Source of the DNA: Amycolatopsis bullii
GTDB lineage: Bacteria > Actinomycetota > Actinomycetes > Mycobacteriales > Pseudonocardiaceae
Length of the DNA: 64,000 bases
Direction: 5' to 3'
NCBI RefSeq assembly: GCF_014654205.1
Contig: NZ_BNAW01000025.1
Span: 60,381-124,380 of the forward strand
The first letter of the stretch is position 1. Every line of letters starts with the position of its first letter. The translations under genes were made by a program, and so were the position numbers. This document shows positions 26,501-33,002 of the stretch, piece after piece. The notes below the pieces were generated by a model. It made no database searches. It worked only from the letters and a program-made list of their open reading frames with translations, and was not told the DNA's origin.

Positions 26501-27224
26501 TGTGCATCCGCGCCATCCGGGCGTACGTCTCGGCACCGCCCGGCAGCCACGACAGGCCGGGCCGGTCCGCGGGGCGCCCGTGCGGCTTCACGTCGGTGAT
26601 CAGGAATTCGCGGTACTCGGCGAAGGCCGGGCGGACGACCTCGGCGAGCAATTGCTCGCGCCGCCGCTCGAACTCCTCGTCCGGAGCGGGCTGGCGGCGC
26701 AGCGGATCGGCGTCCGGCTCGGCGAGGTAGCGGTCGAGGTGCGCGATCGCGGCGTCGACCAGGTGGGCCACCGGGAGCAGGCCGTCGGCGATGCCCGCGG
26801 CGTGCCGCCGCGCGGCCCGGCGCAGGTACTCCGGGATCGCGGCCAGCCGGCCGAGCTGGGCCTCCGCGGCCTCGCCCGCCGTCACCGTCGTCATCGGCAG
26901 GGCCATCAGCAGGCCGGCCGCGGGCCCGGTGGACAGGTCGGTGACGGTGAACTCGGCCAGCCGGCTGTCGATCGCCGCGATGCGGTCCTCGGCCGTGGTG
27001 ATCAGCACCTCGCGGGTGATCCGGTCTTCGGCGTCCTCGGCCTCCAGCGCGCGGGCGCGTTCGAGGAACGCCGCGAGCCGGGCCCGGAACGCCTGCTCGG
27101 CCTCGGCCGACGGGTCCCCCAGACCGGGCTCCGCCGGGCGGATGCCCAGCAGCGCCGGCGTCAGCGGCTCGGCGGCGAACAGCGCTTCGACGAACTCGTC
27201 GGCGAGTTCGGTGACCGCGGTCAT
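20556..27224 (-). CDS. Four-module DUF885 metallopeptidase-like protein, 2222 residues
   Basis: The protein is four tandem copies of a DUF885 module with a period of about 552 residues. The zinc-type motif HEAVPGHH begins at residues 379, 931, 1483 and 2031, and is intact in all four. Each module also repeats RLADEMGLYSD, RLVVDTGLHALGWSRQ and a closing VVxEWVA segment. DUF885 proteins are normally one module of about 550 residues and are thought to be zinc peptidases. No signal peptide or membrane segment is visible, so it is probably a cytosolic protein of about 240 kDa. Module 1 is the most diverged; modules 2 to 4 are closer to each other. It is translated just before fumarylacetoacetase. 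The substrate is unknown. Confidence 0.88.
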   Translation of the reverse strand: MTAVTELADEFVEALFAAEPLTPALLGIRPAEPGLGDPSAEAEQAFRARLAAFLERARALEAEDAEDRITREVLITTAEDRIAAIDSRLAEFTVTDLSTGPAAGLLMALPMTTVTAGEAAEAQLGRLAAIPEYLRRAARRHAAGIADGLLPVAHLVDAAIAHLDRYLAEPDADPLRRQPAPDEEFERRREQLLAEVVRPAFAEYREFLITDVKPHGRPADRPGLSWLPGGAETYARMARMHTTTGLTPDELHRIGLDTIEALAAEYRELGAKVYGTEDLAEIFTRLRTDPALRWRSAEELLETARTAVARATAEAPKWFGRIPEQQCTVEAVPAEVAPGAPPAYYLRPAVDGSRPGIYFANTHEATERLRHMAETTAFHEAVPGHHFQLSIAQGLTELPLLRRIGGFNAYIEGWGLYSERLADEMGLYSDDIARLGMLAGDSLRAGRLVVDTGLHALGWSRQQAIDYLLEHTPEARPEAESEVDRYIAWPGQALGYLVGRLEIQRARTRAAQRLGSRFDVRAFHDLVLAGGPLPLSVLASVVDEWVAGHGDTVDGLASELVELSFEQEPLHPSVLGLPGDHDRLGDQSRAAQERFRAAYTGIAARARALATDGLTAEEAVTREVVIASAEVEADRLAAGSADLAVSDGLTAPALGLLMYLPYYRLDDEKKARGYLARLAAIEPFLAELTERQRESLAEGLVPPAYLARVGVEYIDRYLGAPETDPLKVGTTAAVEGFDAERDRLLAEVVHPAYARYRDFLRTEVEPAGRPDTAPGIGHVPGGAERYAALIRAETTTERTAQELHETGLALIGQLAEEYRELGAKVFGTTDLAEIFERLRTDPALRWRDGEELLAAARDAIARAEAVAPRWFSRIPGEKCEVAPVPEADAASGTIAYYLQPSLDGTRPGTYYANTHEADKRPRFTSEAIAFHEAVPGHHFQLSLAQELKDLPLLRRIGMFNAYGEGWGLYAERLADEMGLYSDDVSRLGMLTQDSMRAGRLVVDTGLHALGWSRQQAIDFLVENTPMARLEIEAEIDRYIGWPAQALGYMVGRLEIQRLRAEAEEALGERFDIRGFHEVVLGHGMLPLSALAKVVGDWVAERLDTPGRLAEELLALDFERQPLYPSLYGLPGDHGRLPDPSAEAEARFRAEYAAIAARAGALDLAGLPFEERVTGQVVLSQAKAAIDEIDSGRADISVSDGLAAPALQPLLYLPQTVLDDEPKVRGYLSRLAGLGDYLDALIERQRAAAGEGRVPPGFLVRVGVEYVDRYLGAPGNDPLRVTPPYALDGFEAERDRLLAEVVRPAYTRYRAFLADELAPVARPETAPGIGALPGGQERYAALIRVETTTEHTAQELHDTGLALIGQLAEEYRELGGKLFGTTDLAEIFERLRTDPALRWRDGEELLAAARDAITRAETVAAQWFSRVPEQPCRVVPVPEADAASGTIAYYLRPSLDGTRPGTYYANTHEAEKRPRFASEAIAFHEAVPGHHFQLCLAQDLSDLPLLRRTLHVNAYSEGWGLYAERLADEMGLYSDDVSRLGMLTQDSMRAARLVVDTGLHALGWSRQRAVDFLVENTPMARLEIEAEIDRYTADAGQALGYMVGRLEIQRLRAEAEQALGEAFDIREFHDVVLGSGTLPLPVLADVVAEWVARRRDTPDKLADECLALMFEAQPLFPSLYGLPGTHDKLADQTAEAAARFRAGLARIVERAEAIDAAALTPAERVTRDVVIWQARVQIDVLDSGRADIAVSDGLAAPALELLMELPQTILDDDVKARGYLSRLAAVGTYLDQLIERQRAALARGLTPPEFLARVGVGYVERYLAAPGEDPLKVPVRGLEAERDRLLAEVVWPAYRRYRDFLAEEVVPVARPETSPGIGDLPGGPERYAALIRAETTTERTPQDLHETGLAIIERLAEEYRELGAELFGTTDLAEIFERIRTDPALRWRDGDELLESARAAITRAEAVAPQWFLRVPEQKCQVAPVPDAEAESGSIAYYIEPSLDGSRPGTYYANTRDADQRQRTLSESVAFHEAVPGHHFQLTLAQQLTGVPLLRRIGMFNAFCEGWGLYAERLADEMGLYSDSTARLGLLTQDSMRAARLVVDTGLHALGWSRQQAVDYLVENTPMAQIEIEAEIDRYAGHPGQALSYMVGRLEIERLRAEAERELGERFDIREFHDVVLGGGTLPLPVLADVVAEWVAARAAQGDGRPELNSAATAARDEE

Positions 27225-27358
27225 GGCAGGACCCCCAGCTTCGGCTGCAGTGCTTCACGGCCGACCCTAACGGAGATCACCGACAGAAACGCCGGGCCGT
27301 TCGCCCGGGGCGGACGGCCTGCGGCGCCGCGGATCGGCCAGGCGGTAGCGTTCCTCGG

Positions 27359-28417
27359 GTGGCCGTGACCGATCCCGTGGATGCCCGCCTGCTCGCCGCG
27401 CTCGCCGACCTCGGCAAGGCCGCGGTGCACGAGCTGGCGGCCAAGGTCGGCATGGATCCCCGCGAGGTCGCCTACCGGCTGGTCGCCCTGTCCGGCAGCG
27501 GGCTGCCCCTGCTCGTCGGCGTCGAAAGCGACCCGAACGGCCTCCGCGCGGCCATCGCCGGCGCCCCGCCGTCGTGGGCGAACCGGCCGCCGCAGCCGCC
27601 GTTCCCGCCGCCTTCGCACCCCGTGCCGCAGCAGCCGCCGCCCGGGCCGCCGATGCCGCCGGTCCAGGGGACGCCGTCGGGGCCGTACAACGTCCAGGGC
27701 GCCCCTTCCGGGCCGTACAACGTCCAAGGTGCCCCTTCCGGGCCGTACACCGTGCAGGGCGCGCCCTCGGGGCCCTACAACGTCCACGGGACGCCGTCCG
27801 GGCCGCACCCCGTCCAGGGCACGCCGTCCGGCCGCTACCCGGGCCCGCCACCGCAGCACCAGCCGCCGCCCCCGCCCCGGCCGTTCACCCCGCCGCCGGT
27901 GCCGCTCGACCCGGCCGTGAGCACGTGGGGCGTGCCGCAGACGGCGTCGTGGGCCCGCGGCGACGCACCCGCCCGGCCGAGCGGGCCCGCCACCGGCAAG
28001 CAGGGCCGGCTCGGCGAGGTCATGGAGACCCAGGGCCTGGAGGGCGAGCAGCTGTCGGTGCAGCTGCTGGAAGTCCAGGACCCGGCGGACTACCTGTTCA
28101 GCGCGGCCGGGTACCGCTTGGAGGCCGGCGAACGCGCGGTGGTGGTGCACACCGAGATCACCAACCGCGGGGCGATCCCGTTCGCGTCGCTGCCGGACAA
28201 CTACCTGGAGCTGCTGGCCGCCGACGGCACGCCGATCGGCAAGGCGCCGGTGTCGCTGACCTCCCGGCCGCCGCACAAGATCGGCGTCAACCCGGGCGAG
28301 ACGCTGGGCGGCCACACGGTGTACGTCCTCCCGGACGCCACCCGCGTGGTTTCGGTGCGCTGGAGCCCGCGGCCGGAGCCGGACGAGCGCACCCTGACCT
28401 GGTCGATCGAGGACTAA
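27359..28417 (+). CDS. Hypothetical protein with winged-helix N-terminus, decapeptide-repeat linker and beta-rich C-terminus
   Basis: 352 residues, GTG start (a second GTG is at 27365). Residues 1-60 resemble an AsnC-like helix-turn-helix (DARLLAALADLGKAAVHELA, VGMDPREVAYRLVAL). Residues about 80-190 are rich in proline and glycine and contain about six copies of a ten-residue unit (GxPSGPYNVQ). Residues 230-352 look like an all-beta domain (AVVVHTEITNRGAIPFASLP, then PGETLGGHTVYVLPDA), similar in style to DUF4352-like domains. There is no membrane segment. I do not recognise the whole protein. Its TAA stop overlaps the TAG stop of the convergent synthase gene in CTAA. Confidence 0.72.
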   Translation: MAVTDPVDARLLAALADLGKAAVHELAAKVGMDPREVAYRLVALSGSGLPLLVGVESDPNGLRAAIAGAPPSWANRPPQPPFPPPSHPVPQQPPPGPPMPPVQGTPSGPYNVQGAPSGPYNVQGAPSGPYTVQGAPSGPYNVHGTPSGPHPVQGTPSGRYPGPPPQHQPPPPPRPFTPPPVPLDPAVSTWGVPQTASWARGDAPARPSGPATGKQGRLGEVMETQGLEGEQLSVQLLEVQDPADYLFSAAGYRLEAGERAVVVHTEITNRGAIPFASLPDNYLELLAADGTPIGKAPVSLTSRPPHKIGVNPGETLGGHTVYVLPDATRVVSVRWSPRPEPDERTLTWSIED

Positions 28418-29343
28418 TAGCTTTCGTCGCGCAGGATCTCGAGGGCCTTCGCCAGGTCGTCCGGGTACTCCGACTCGAACTCGACCCAGCGGCCGTCCGC
28501 CGGGTGGGCGAACGCCAGGGTCTTGGCGTGCAGCCACTGCCGGTTGAGGCCGAGGTGGCGGGCCAGCACCGGGTCGGCGCCGTAGGTCAAGTCGCCGACG
28601 CAGGGGTGCCGCAGAGCCGAGAAGTGGACGCGGATCTGGTGCGTCCGCCCGGTTTCCAGCTTGATGTGCGCCAGCGACGCGGCCCGGAACGCCTCGACGA
28701 CTTCGTAGTGCGTGACGCTCGGGCGGCCGCCCTGGACCACCGCGAACTTGTAGTCGTGGCGCGGGTGGCGGTCGATGGGGGCGTCGATCGTGCCGCGGGT
28801 CGGGTCCGGGTGGCCCTGGACGATCGCGTGGTAGCCCTTGTCGACCGTGCGTTCCTTGAACGCGCGCTTGAGCACGGTGTAGGCGTGCTCGCTCTTGGCC
28901 ACCACCATCACGCCGGTGGTGCCCGCGTCGAGCCGGTGCACCACGCCCTGGCGCTCGGCCGCGCCCGACGTCGCGATGCGCAGGCCGGCGGCGGCGAGGC
29001 CGCCGACGACGGTCGGGCCGGTCCATCCCGGGCTGGGGTGCACCGCGACGCCGACCGGCTTCGAGATCACCACGATGTCGTCGTCGTCGTGGAGGATCTG
29101 CATGCCCTCGACCGGCTGCGCGACGACCTCGACCGGGTTCGCCGGCTCCGGCAGGGTGATCTCCAGCAGGCCGCCGCCGGAGAGGCGGTCGGACTTGCCC
29201 GCGGGACGGCCGTCGAGCAGCACGTCCCCGGACTCGGCGAGCTCGGCGACGACCGTGCGCGACAGCCCGAGCAGCTTGGCGAGGCCGGCGTCGACCCGCA
29301 TCCCGTCGAGCCCGTCGGGCACCGGGAGCATCCGCGAGCTCAC
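28414..29343 (-). CDS. RluA/RluD-family RNA pseudouridine synthase
   Basis: 309 residues. An S4 RNA-binding domain at about 15-75 (MRVDAGLAKLLGLSRTVVAE, GDVLLDGRPAGKSDRLSGGG) is followed by the catalytic domain with ERQGVVHRLDAGTTGVMVVA (catalytic Asp in HRLD), and LETGRTHQIRVHFSALRHP. It makes pseudouridine in ribosomal RNA. The GTG start (29343) overlaps the lspA stop as GTGA, which indicates translational coupling; lspA-rluD is a standard actinobacterial gene pair. ATG at 29331 is a possible alternative start. Confidence 0.92.
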   Translation of the reverse strand: MSSRMLPVPDGLDGMRVDAGLAKLLGLSRTVVAELAESGDVLLDGRPAGKSDRLSGGGLLEITLPEPANPVEVVAQPVEGMQILHDDDDIVVISKPVGVAVHPSPGWTGPTVVGGLAAAGLRIATSGAAERQGVVHRLDAGTTGVMVVAKSEHAYTVLKRAFKERTVDKGYHAIVQGHPDPTRGTIDAPIDRHPRHDYKFAVVQGGRPSVTHYEVVEAFRAASLAHIKLETGRTHQIRVHFSALRHPCVGDLTYGADPVLARHLGLNRQWLHAKTLAFAHPADGRWVEFESEYPDDLAKALEILRDESY

Positions 29344-29999
29344 GCCTGCTCCTCCGCCTGCTTGATCTTCTTGTCCTTGGTCGAGGTGCCGTCGTAGTCC
29401 TTGCCCAGCAGCGACAGCAGCACGATCAGGGCGCCGCCGACGCAGATCGCGGAGTCGGCGATGTTGAAGATCGCGAAGCCCTTGCCGTTGGGGGCGAAGG
29501 CGGAGATGAAGTCGACGACGTGGCCCTGCAGCCCGCCGGGCGCGCGGAAGATGCGGTCGGTCAGGTTGCCGGTGGCGCCGGCGAGGACCAGGCCGAGGCC
29601 GATCGCCCAGCCGATCGAGCGCAGCCGCCGCGACAGCCAGACGATCGCGATGACGACGGCGAGCGCGACGAGGGCGAGCACCCAGGTCATGCCGGTGGCC
29701 ATCGAGAACGCGGCGCCGGGGTTGCGGATCACCTGCAGGTAGATCAGCCCGCCGAGGACCTTGACCGGCTCCTTGCCCTCGAGGTTGGCGACGACCAGGT
29801 TCTTCGTCACCAGGTCGATCGCCCAGAACACGACGGCGACCGCGAAGACCCAGCCGATCCGCCGCTTCGGCAGCAGCGGCTGCGCCGGGACCTCCGGGTT
29901 CTCGGGCGCGTCGGCGGCCGGATCGGGCACCGCCTCGGCGGGCGTGGCGGTGTCGGGTTCGGAGTGGCTGGGCTCGGTGCTCACCGGTCCATTGTCCAC
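29340..29999 (-). CDS. lspA: Lipoprotein signal peptidase (signal peptidase II)
   Basis: 219 residues. Four membrane segments start at about 49 (WVFAVAVVFWAIDLVTKN), and the catalytic aspartates are in GNLTDRIFRAPGG and FNIADSAICVGG. It removes signal peptides of prolipoproteins in the cytoplasmic membrane. A long acidic, proline-rich N-terminal extension (about 45 residues) precedes the first segment, as in many actinobacterial versions. GTG at 29999 was used; GTG at 29984 (VSTEPSH) is equally possible. It is coupled to the pseudouridine synthase gene downstream. Confidence 0.93.
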   Translation of the reverse strand: MDNGPVSTEPSHSEPDTATPAEAVPDPAADAPENPEVPAQPLLPKRRIGWVFAVAVVFWAIDLVTKNLVVANLEGKEPVKVLGGLIYLQVIRNPGAAFSMATGMTWVLALVALAVVIAIVWLSRRLRSIGWAIGLGLVLAGATGNLTDRIFRAPGGLQGHVVDFISAFAPNGKGFAIFNIADSAICVGGALIVLLSLLGKDYDGTSTKDKKIKQAEEQA

Positions 30000-30007
30000 G
30001 GCGCAGG

Positions 30008-30616
30008 TCAGGCCGTGCCGGGCCCGTCCGGCCGGGGGCGCAGGAGCACCGCGAAGGCGGCCGCCAGCAGCACGCCCGCCGCGGCGAGCGCGCCGGCCAC
30101 CGGGGGCAGGAACACCGTCGCCACCAGGGCGAACACCCCGGCAACGGCCGCCAGGAACCAGCTTCGTTCGTAAGCCGCCAGCACGAGGAGCCCCAGTGTC
30201 GCGAGCAGCGGGCCGCGGACGTCGCCGCCGAGCCGGAACTGGAGCGCACCGACCAGGTCGAGCAGCGGAACGGCGGCCAGCGCGCCCAGCGTGCCGAGGA
30301 CGAACCGGCCGGGGCGCGGCGGCCGCAGCTGCCGCCAGTACCAGGCGGCGACGGCGAGCACCACGCAGGCGAGAGCGGCGAGCCAGCCGAGCCTCCCCGA
30401 CGGCACCCCGGCGACCGCGACGGCGGTGACCGAAACCCGCTCGGACGCCAGGCCGGTGCCCCCGACCCCGCCGGTACCGAGGCCGTGGAGGCCTTGGGTC
30501 AGCTGGTAGGCCTGCGCGGCTTCGACGTCGTCGGGGACCAGCGCGACGGCCACCATCACCAGCAGCGCGAACCCCAGCGCGGCCAGCGGGAACCAGGACC
30601 GGCGTGCACTCCCCAT
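30008..30616 (-). CDS. Hypothetical membrane protein, paralogue of the adjacent upstream gene
   Basis: 202 residues with about five or six hydrophobic segments: one at the N-terminus (WFPLAALGFALLVMVAVAL), one near 80, and a block from 105 to 195. The block GALAAVPLLDLVGALQFRLG, then RGPLLATLGLLVLAAYERSW, is nearly identical to that in the gene at 30621, so the two arose by tandem duplication. No catalytic motif or cysteine pattern is visible. The two genes are four bases apart and lie directly upstream of lspA, probably in one operon. Confidence 0.7.
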   Translation of the reverse strand: MGSARRSWFPLAALGFALLVMVAVALVPDDVEAAQAYQLTQGLHGLGTGGVGGTGLASERVSVTAVAVAGVPSGRLGWLAALACVVLAVAAWYWRQLRPPRPGRFVLGTLGALAAVPLLDLVGALQFRLGGDVRGPLLATLGLLVLAAYERSWFLAAVAGVFALVATVFLPPVAGALAAAGVLLAAAFAVLLRPRPDGPGTA

Positions 30617-30620
30617 CGGC

Positions 30621-31220
30621 TCAGGGTACCGAGCGCGGCTGGGCCCGCAGCAACGCCAGGAAAGCGGCGGCGAGCAGGATCATCGCCGACCCGAGCATGC
30701 CCGCCGTGTCCGCCGAGAGCACCACCGCGACCAGGGCGAACGCGGCCGCCGTCACCAGGACGAACCGGCTGCGCTCGTACGCGGCGAGGACGAGCAGGCC
30801 GAGCGTGGCCAGGAGCGGGCCGCGCAGGTTGTCATCGAGCCGGAACTGCCAGGACCCGACCAGGTCCAGCAGCGGGACGGCGAGCAGCGCGCCGATCGTG
30901 CCGGCGACGAACCACCCGATGCGGACCGGTCGCCGGGCGACCGCGTACCAGACGGCCGTGCCGACGAGGACCACGCCGAGCGTGACCAGCCACGCCGGCC
31001 CGGTCGGCAGAATGGTCCCCATCGTGTGGAAATCGTCCAGCGGGAACCTCAGCGCGTGGCCGTACTCGGTCGTCCCGGGCGGGACCGACGGTCCGAGTAG
31101 CAGGTTCGCGGATTCGCTTTCGGCCCGGCTGCGGCGGGCCAGCAGCTGCACCGCGACCGACCCGATCTCGGCGAAGCCCAGCAGTGCCAGCGGAAACCAG
31201 AAACGCGGCCCTCTCCCCAT
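30621..31220 (-). CDS. Hypothetical membrane protein, paralogue of the adjacent downstream gene
   Basis: 199 residues, similar in topology and length to its neighbour at 30008. The shared block is GALLAVPLLDLVGSWQFRLD and RGPLLATLGLLVLAAYERSR; the loop between the first and second membrane segments (about 25-75) is unrelated in sequence, so the exposed part has diverged. It starts 16 bases after the stop of the class V aminotransferase gene, so it may be in the same transcript. Function unknown. Confidence 0.7.
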   Translation of the reverse strand: MGRGPRFWFPLALLGFAEIGSVAVQLLARRSRAESESANLLLGPSVPPGTTEYGHALRFPLDDFHTMGTILPTGPAWLVTLGVVLVGTAVWYAVARRPVRIGWFVAGTIGALLAVPLLDLVGSWQFRLDDNLRGPLLATLGLLVLAAYERSRFVLVTAAAFALVAVVLSADTAGMLGSAMILLAAAFLALLRAQPRSVP

Positions 31221-31236
31221 CGGCCCAGGCTAGCGC

Positions 31237-32556
31237 TCAGCAGAACGGCGGCAGCTCCCGCGGGTCGCCGACCGGAGCCCAGCGGCCGTCCACCTTCGTG
31301 TACTCCCAGCGGGCTCCGCGGGCGACGATCTGCCGCAGCGCGAGGAGCACGCGGTCGATGTGTTCCTCCGTGCTGCCGAGGCCGAGGCTGACGCGGACCG
31401 CCTGCCGCCCGTCGCCGCCGGTGACGCCGATCAGCCGCTTGGCCGCGATGTGGGCGCAGAAGGCGCCGTCGCGGACGCCGATGCCGTACTCGGCGGACAG
31501 CACCGCGGCGAGCCAGCCCGGGTCGAACCCGTCGACGACGAAGCTCACCGTGCCGACCCGGTCGACCGGCGCGTCGAACAGCCGCAGTTCGGCGCAGCCC
31601 GGGATGGCCTCGAGGCCCTTGCGCAGCCGGGTGAGCAGGGCCTGTTCGTGGTGTTCGATCGCGGCCCAGTTCTCGCTCAGTGTTTCGCACGCGACGCCGA
31701 GCGCGTACACGCCGACGGTGTTGGGCGAACCGGCTTCGTGGCGCTCCGGGCCGGTGTTCCAGACGACGGCGTCTTCGGTGACGAGCTTCGTCGCGCCGCC
31801 GCCGGCGAGGTACGGCGGCGCCGCGCGCAGCCAGTCGGCGCGGCCGATCAGCGCGCCCGCGCCGAACGGCGCGTACAGCTTGTGGCCGGACAGGGCGACG
31901 TAGTCGACGTCCAGTTCCTTGACGGAGATCCGGCGGTGCGGGGCCAGCTGGGCGGCGTCGAGCGCGATGCGGGCACCGTGTTTCCGCGCCACCGCGGCGA
32001 TTTCCGCCACCGGGAGCAGCTCACCGGTCACATTGGACGCTCCGGTGACCACGACCAGCCGCGGTCCCTGCGGGGCGGCCGCGAGCGCATCGTCCACAGC
32101 GGACACCGCGGCGAGGCGGGTGCGCGGCGTCGGCAGCCGCCGGACGTTCGGCCCCGGCCACGGGAGGAGGGTGGCGTGGTGCTCGGTGTCGAACACGATC
32201 ACCGTGGTGTGCCGCGGCAGGCTGCGGGCGAGCAGGTTGAAGGAATCGGTGGTGTTGCGGGTGAAGACGACGGTGTCGGTGCGCCGGGCGTCGACGAAGC
32301 GGCGCAGGACGTCCCGGGTGCGCTCGTAGAGCTTGGTCGAGACCTGCGACGCGAAGCCGGCACCGCGGTGGACGCTGGCGTACCAGGGCAGGAACTCGTC
32401 GACCTTGGCGCGGACGGCGTCGAGACAGGGGGCGCTCGCGGCGTGGTCGAGATTGGCGTAGCCGACCGTTTCCCCGGTCACCAGGGGAACGCGCAGCGAC
32501 GCCCCGGCGACGGCCGGGACGGCTTCGGTCTGGGTGCGAGCGATGGCGAGAGTCAT
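31237..32556 (-). CDS. Class V aminotransferase (cysteine-desulfurase-like) under SAM-IV riboswitch control
   Basis: 439 residues, PLP fold type I. The pyridoxal lysine is Lys226 in LSGHKLYAPFGAGAL; the SGTTxA-like and HATLLPW regions are present, and IALDAAQLAPHRRIS precedes the lysine. The family includes cysteine desulfurases and selenocysteine lyases. The cysteine expected in the desulfurase active loop is not clearly present in the usual position, so the precise reaction is uncertain. ATG at 32556 has GGAGG about eight bases upstream; the frame is open further but enters the riboswitch. Control by SAM suggests a role in sulfur or methionine metabolism. Confidence 0.87.
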   Translation of the reverse strand: MTLAIARTQTEAVPAVAGASLRVPLVTGETVGYANLDHAASAPCLDAVRAKVDEFLPWYASVHRGAGFASQVSTKLYERTRDVLRRFVDARRTDTVVFTRNTTDSFNLLARSLPRHTTVIVFDTEHHATLLPWPGPNVRRLPTPRTRLAAVSAVDDALAAAPQGPRLVVVTGASNVTGELLPVAEIAAVARKHGARIALDAAQLAPHRRISVKELDVDYVALSGHKLYAPFGAGALIGRADWLRAAPPYLAGGGATKLVTEDAVVWNTGPERHEAGSPNTVGVYALGVACETLSENWAAIEHHEQALLTRLRKGLEAIPGCAELRLFDAPVDRVGTVSFVVDGFDPGWLAAVLSAEYGIGVRDGAFCAHIAAKRLIGVTGGDGRQAVRVSLGLGSTEEHIDRVLLALRQIVARGARWEYTKVDGRWAPVGDPRELPPFC

Positions 32557-32631
32557 CGGGGTGCCTCCTCGGCGATCCGGGGGACCCCGGCGAGGGGCCC
32601 GCGCTTGCCCGTCGCACGGCGCGACCGGCCC

Positions 32632-32710
32632 GGTCTTCACCCGGGGCACCCCACCGCGGTAGGAGGGTTGCCGGCCAGCAAGCCGGGGCTTCGCGCTGGC
32701 ACTCATGACC
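32632..32710 (-). ncRNA. SAM-IV riboswitch (aptamer core)
   Basis: The minus strand reads GGTCATGAGTG at 32710-32700 and ends GGGTGAAGACC at 32642-32632, closing the P1 helix. In between are the SAM-I/IV-type core segments GCTTGCTGGCCGGCAACC and CGCGGTGGGGTGCCCCGGG, which match the SAM-IV consensus known from Streptomyces. A further hairpin (GTCGC...GCGAC) downstream fits the SAM-IV 3' extension. The aminotransferase ATG is 75 bases downstream. High SAM is expected to reduce expression. Confidence 0.9.
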
Positions 32711-32767
32711 TGAGCCAGAAGGTAACCGAGAACGCGCCCGGCGGCCAACCCCGGATTCACATTCTGA

Positions 32768-32795
32768 GACGCCGCTCACAGACGGTGAGGGCGTC
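32768..32795. terminator. Hairpin between the M23 gene and the riboswitch
   Basis: GACGCC (32768-32773) pairs with GGCGTC (32790-32795) and CTCAC (32775-32779) with GTGAG (32785-32789) around AGACG. It is about 200 bases past the stop of the M23 gene and just before the riboswitch promoter region. The rest of 32796-33002 has short CGGCTCGTG-type repeats (about 32963-33000) and no coding sequence. Confidence 0.4.
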
Positions 32796-33002
32796 GACTC
32801 GGGTTGCGGGCGGCGAACCGGAGGGCACGGCGACGGACAGCGCCCCGAGGTGGCCTGGGATCCCCGTCCCACACCCCCAAGGCGGCCTTCGGGGCATCCC
32901 GTGCCCCGACGCCACCCTCGACCGAGGTGCTCCGCGCCGCAGTGCTCGTTGAACGCGACCCGGCTCGTGGGCCGCTCGTGTCCGGCTCGTGTGCCGTTCG
33001 CG

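Noticed and set aside
20697..27368. A very long open frame (over 2200 codons) on the plus strand opposite the four-module DUF885 gene
   Set aside because: It is an effect of GC-rich third positions on the opposite strand; its translation is Arg/Gly/Pro-rich with no family motif, while the minus strand shows four intact family modules.
31237..32760. A longer N-terminus for the class V aminotransferase (start at 32760)
   Set aside because: The extra codons lie across the SAM-IV riboswitch and Shine-Dalgarno sequence; ATG at 32556 has GGAGG in place.
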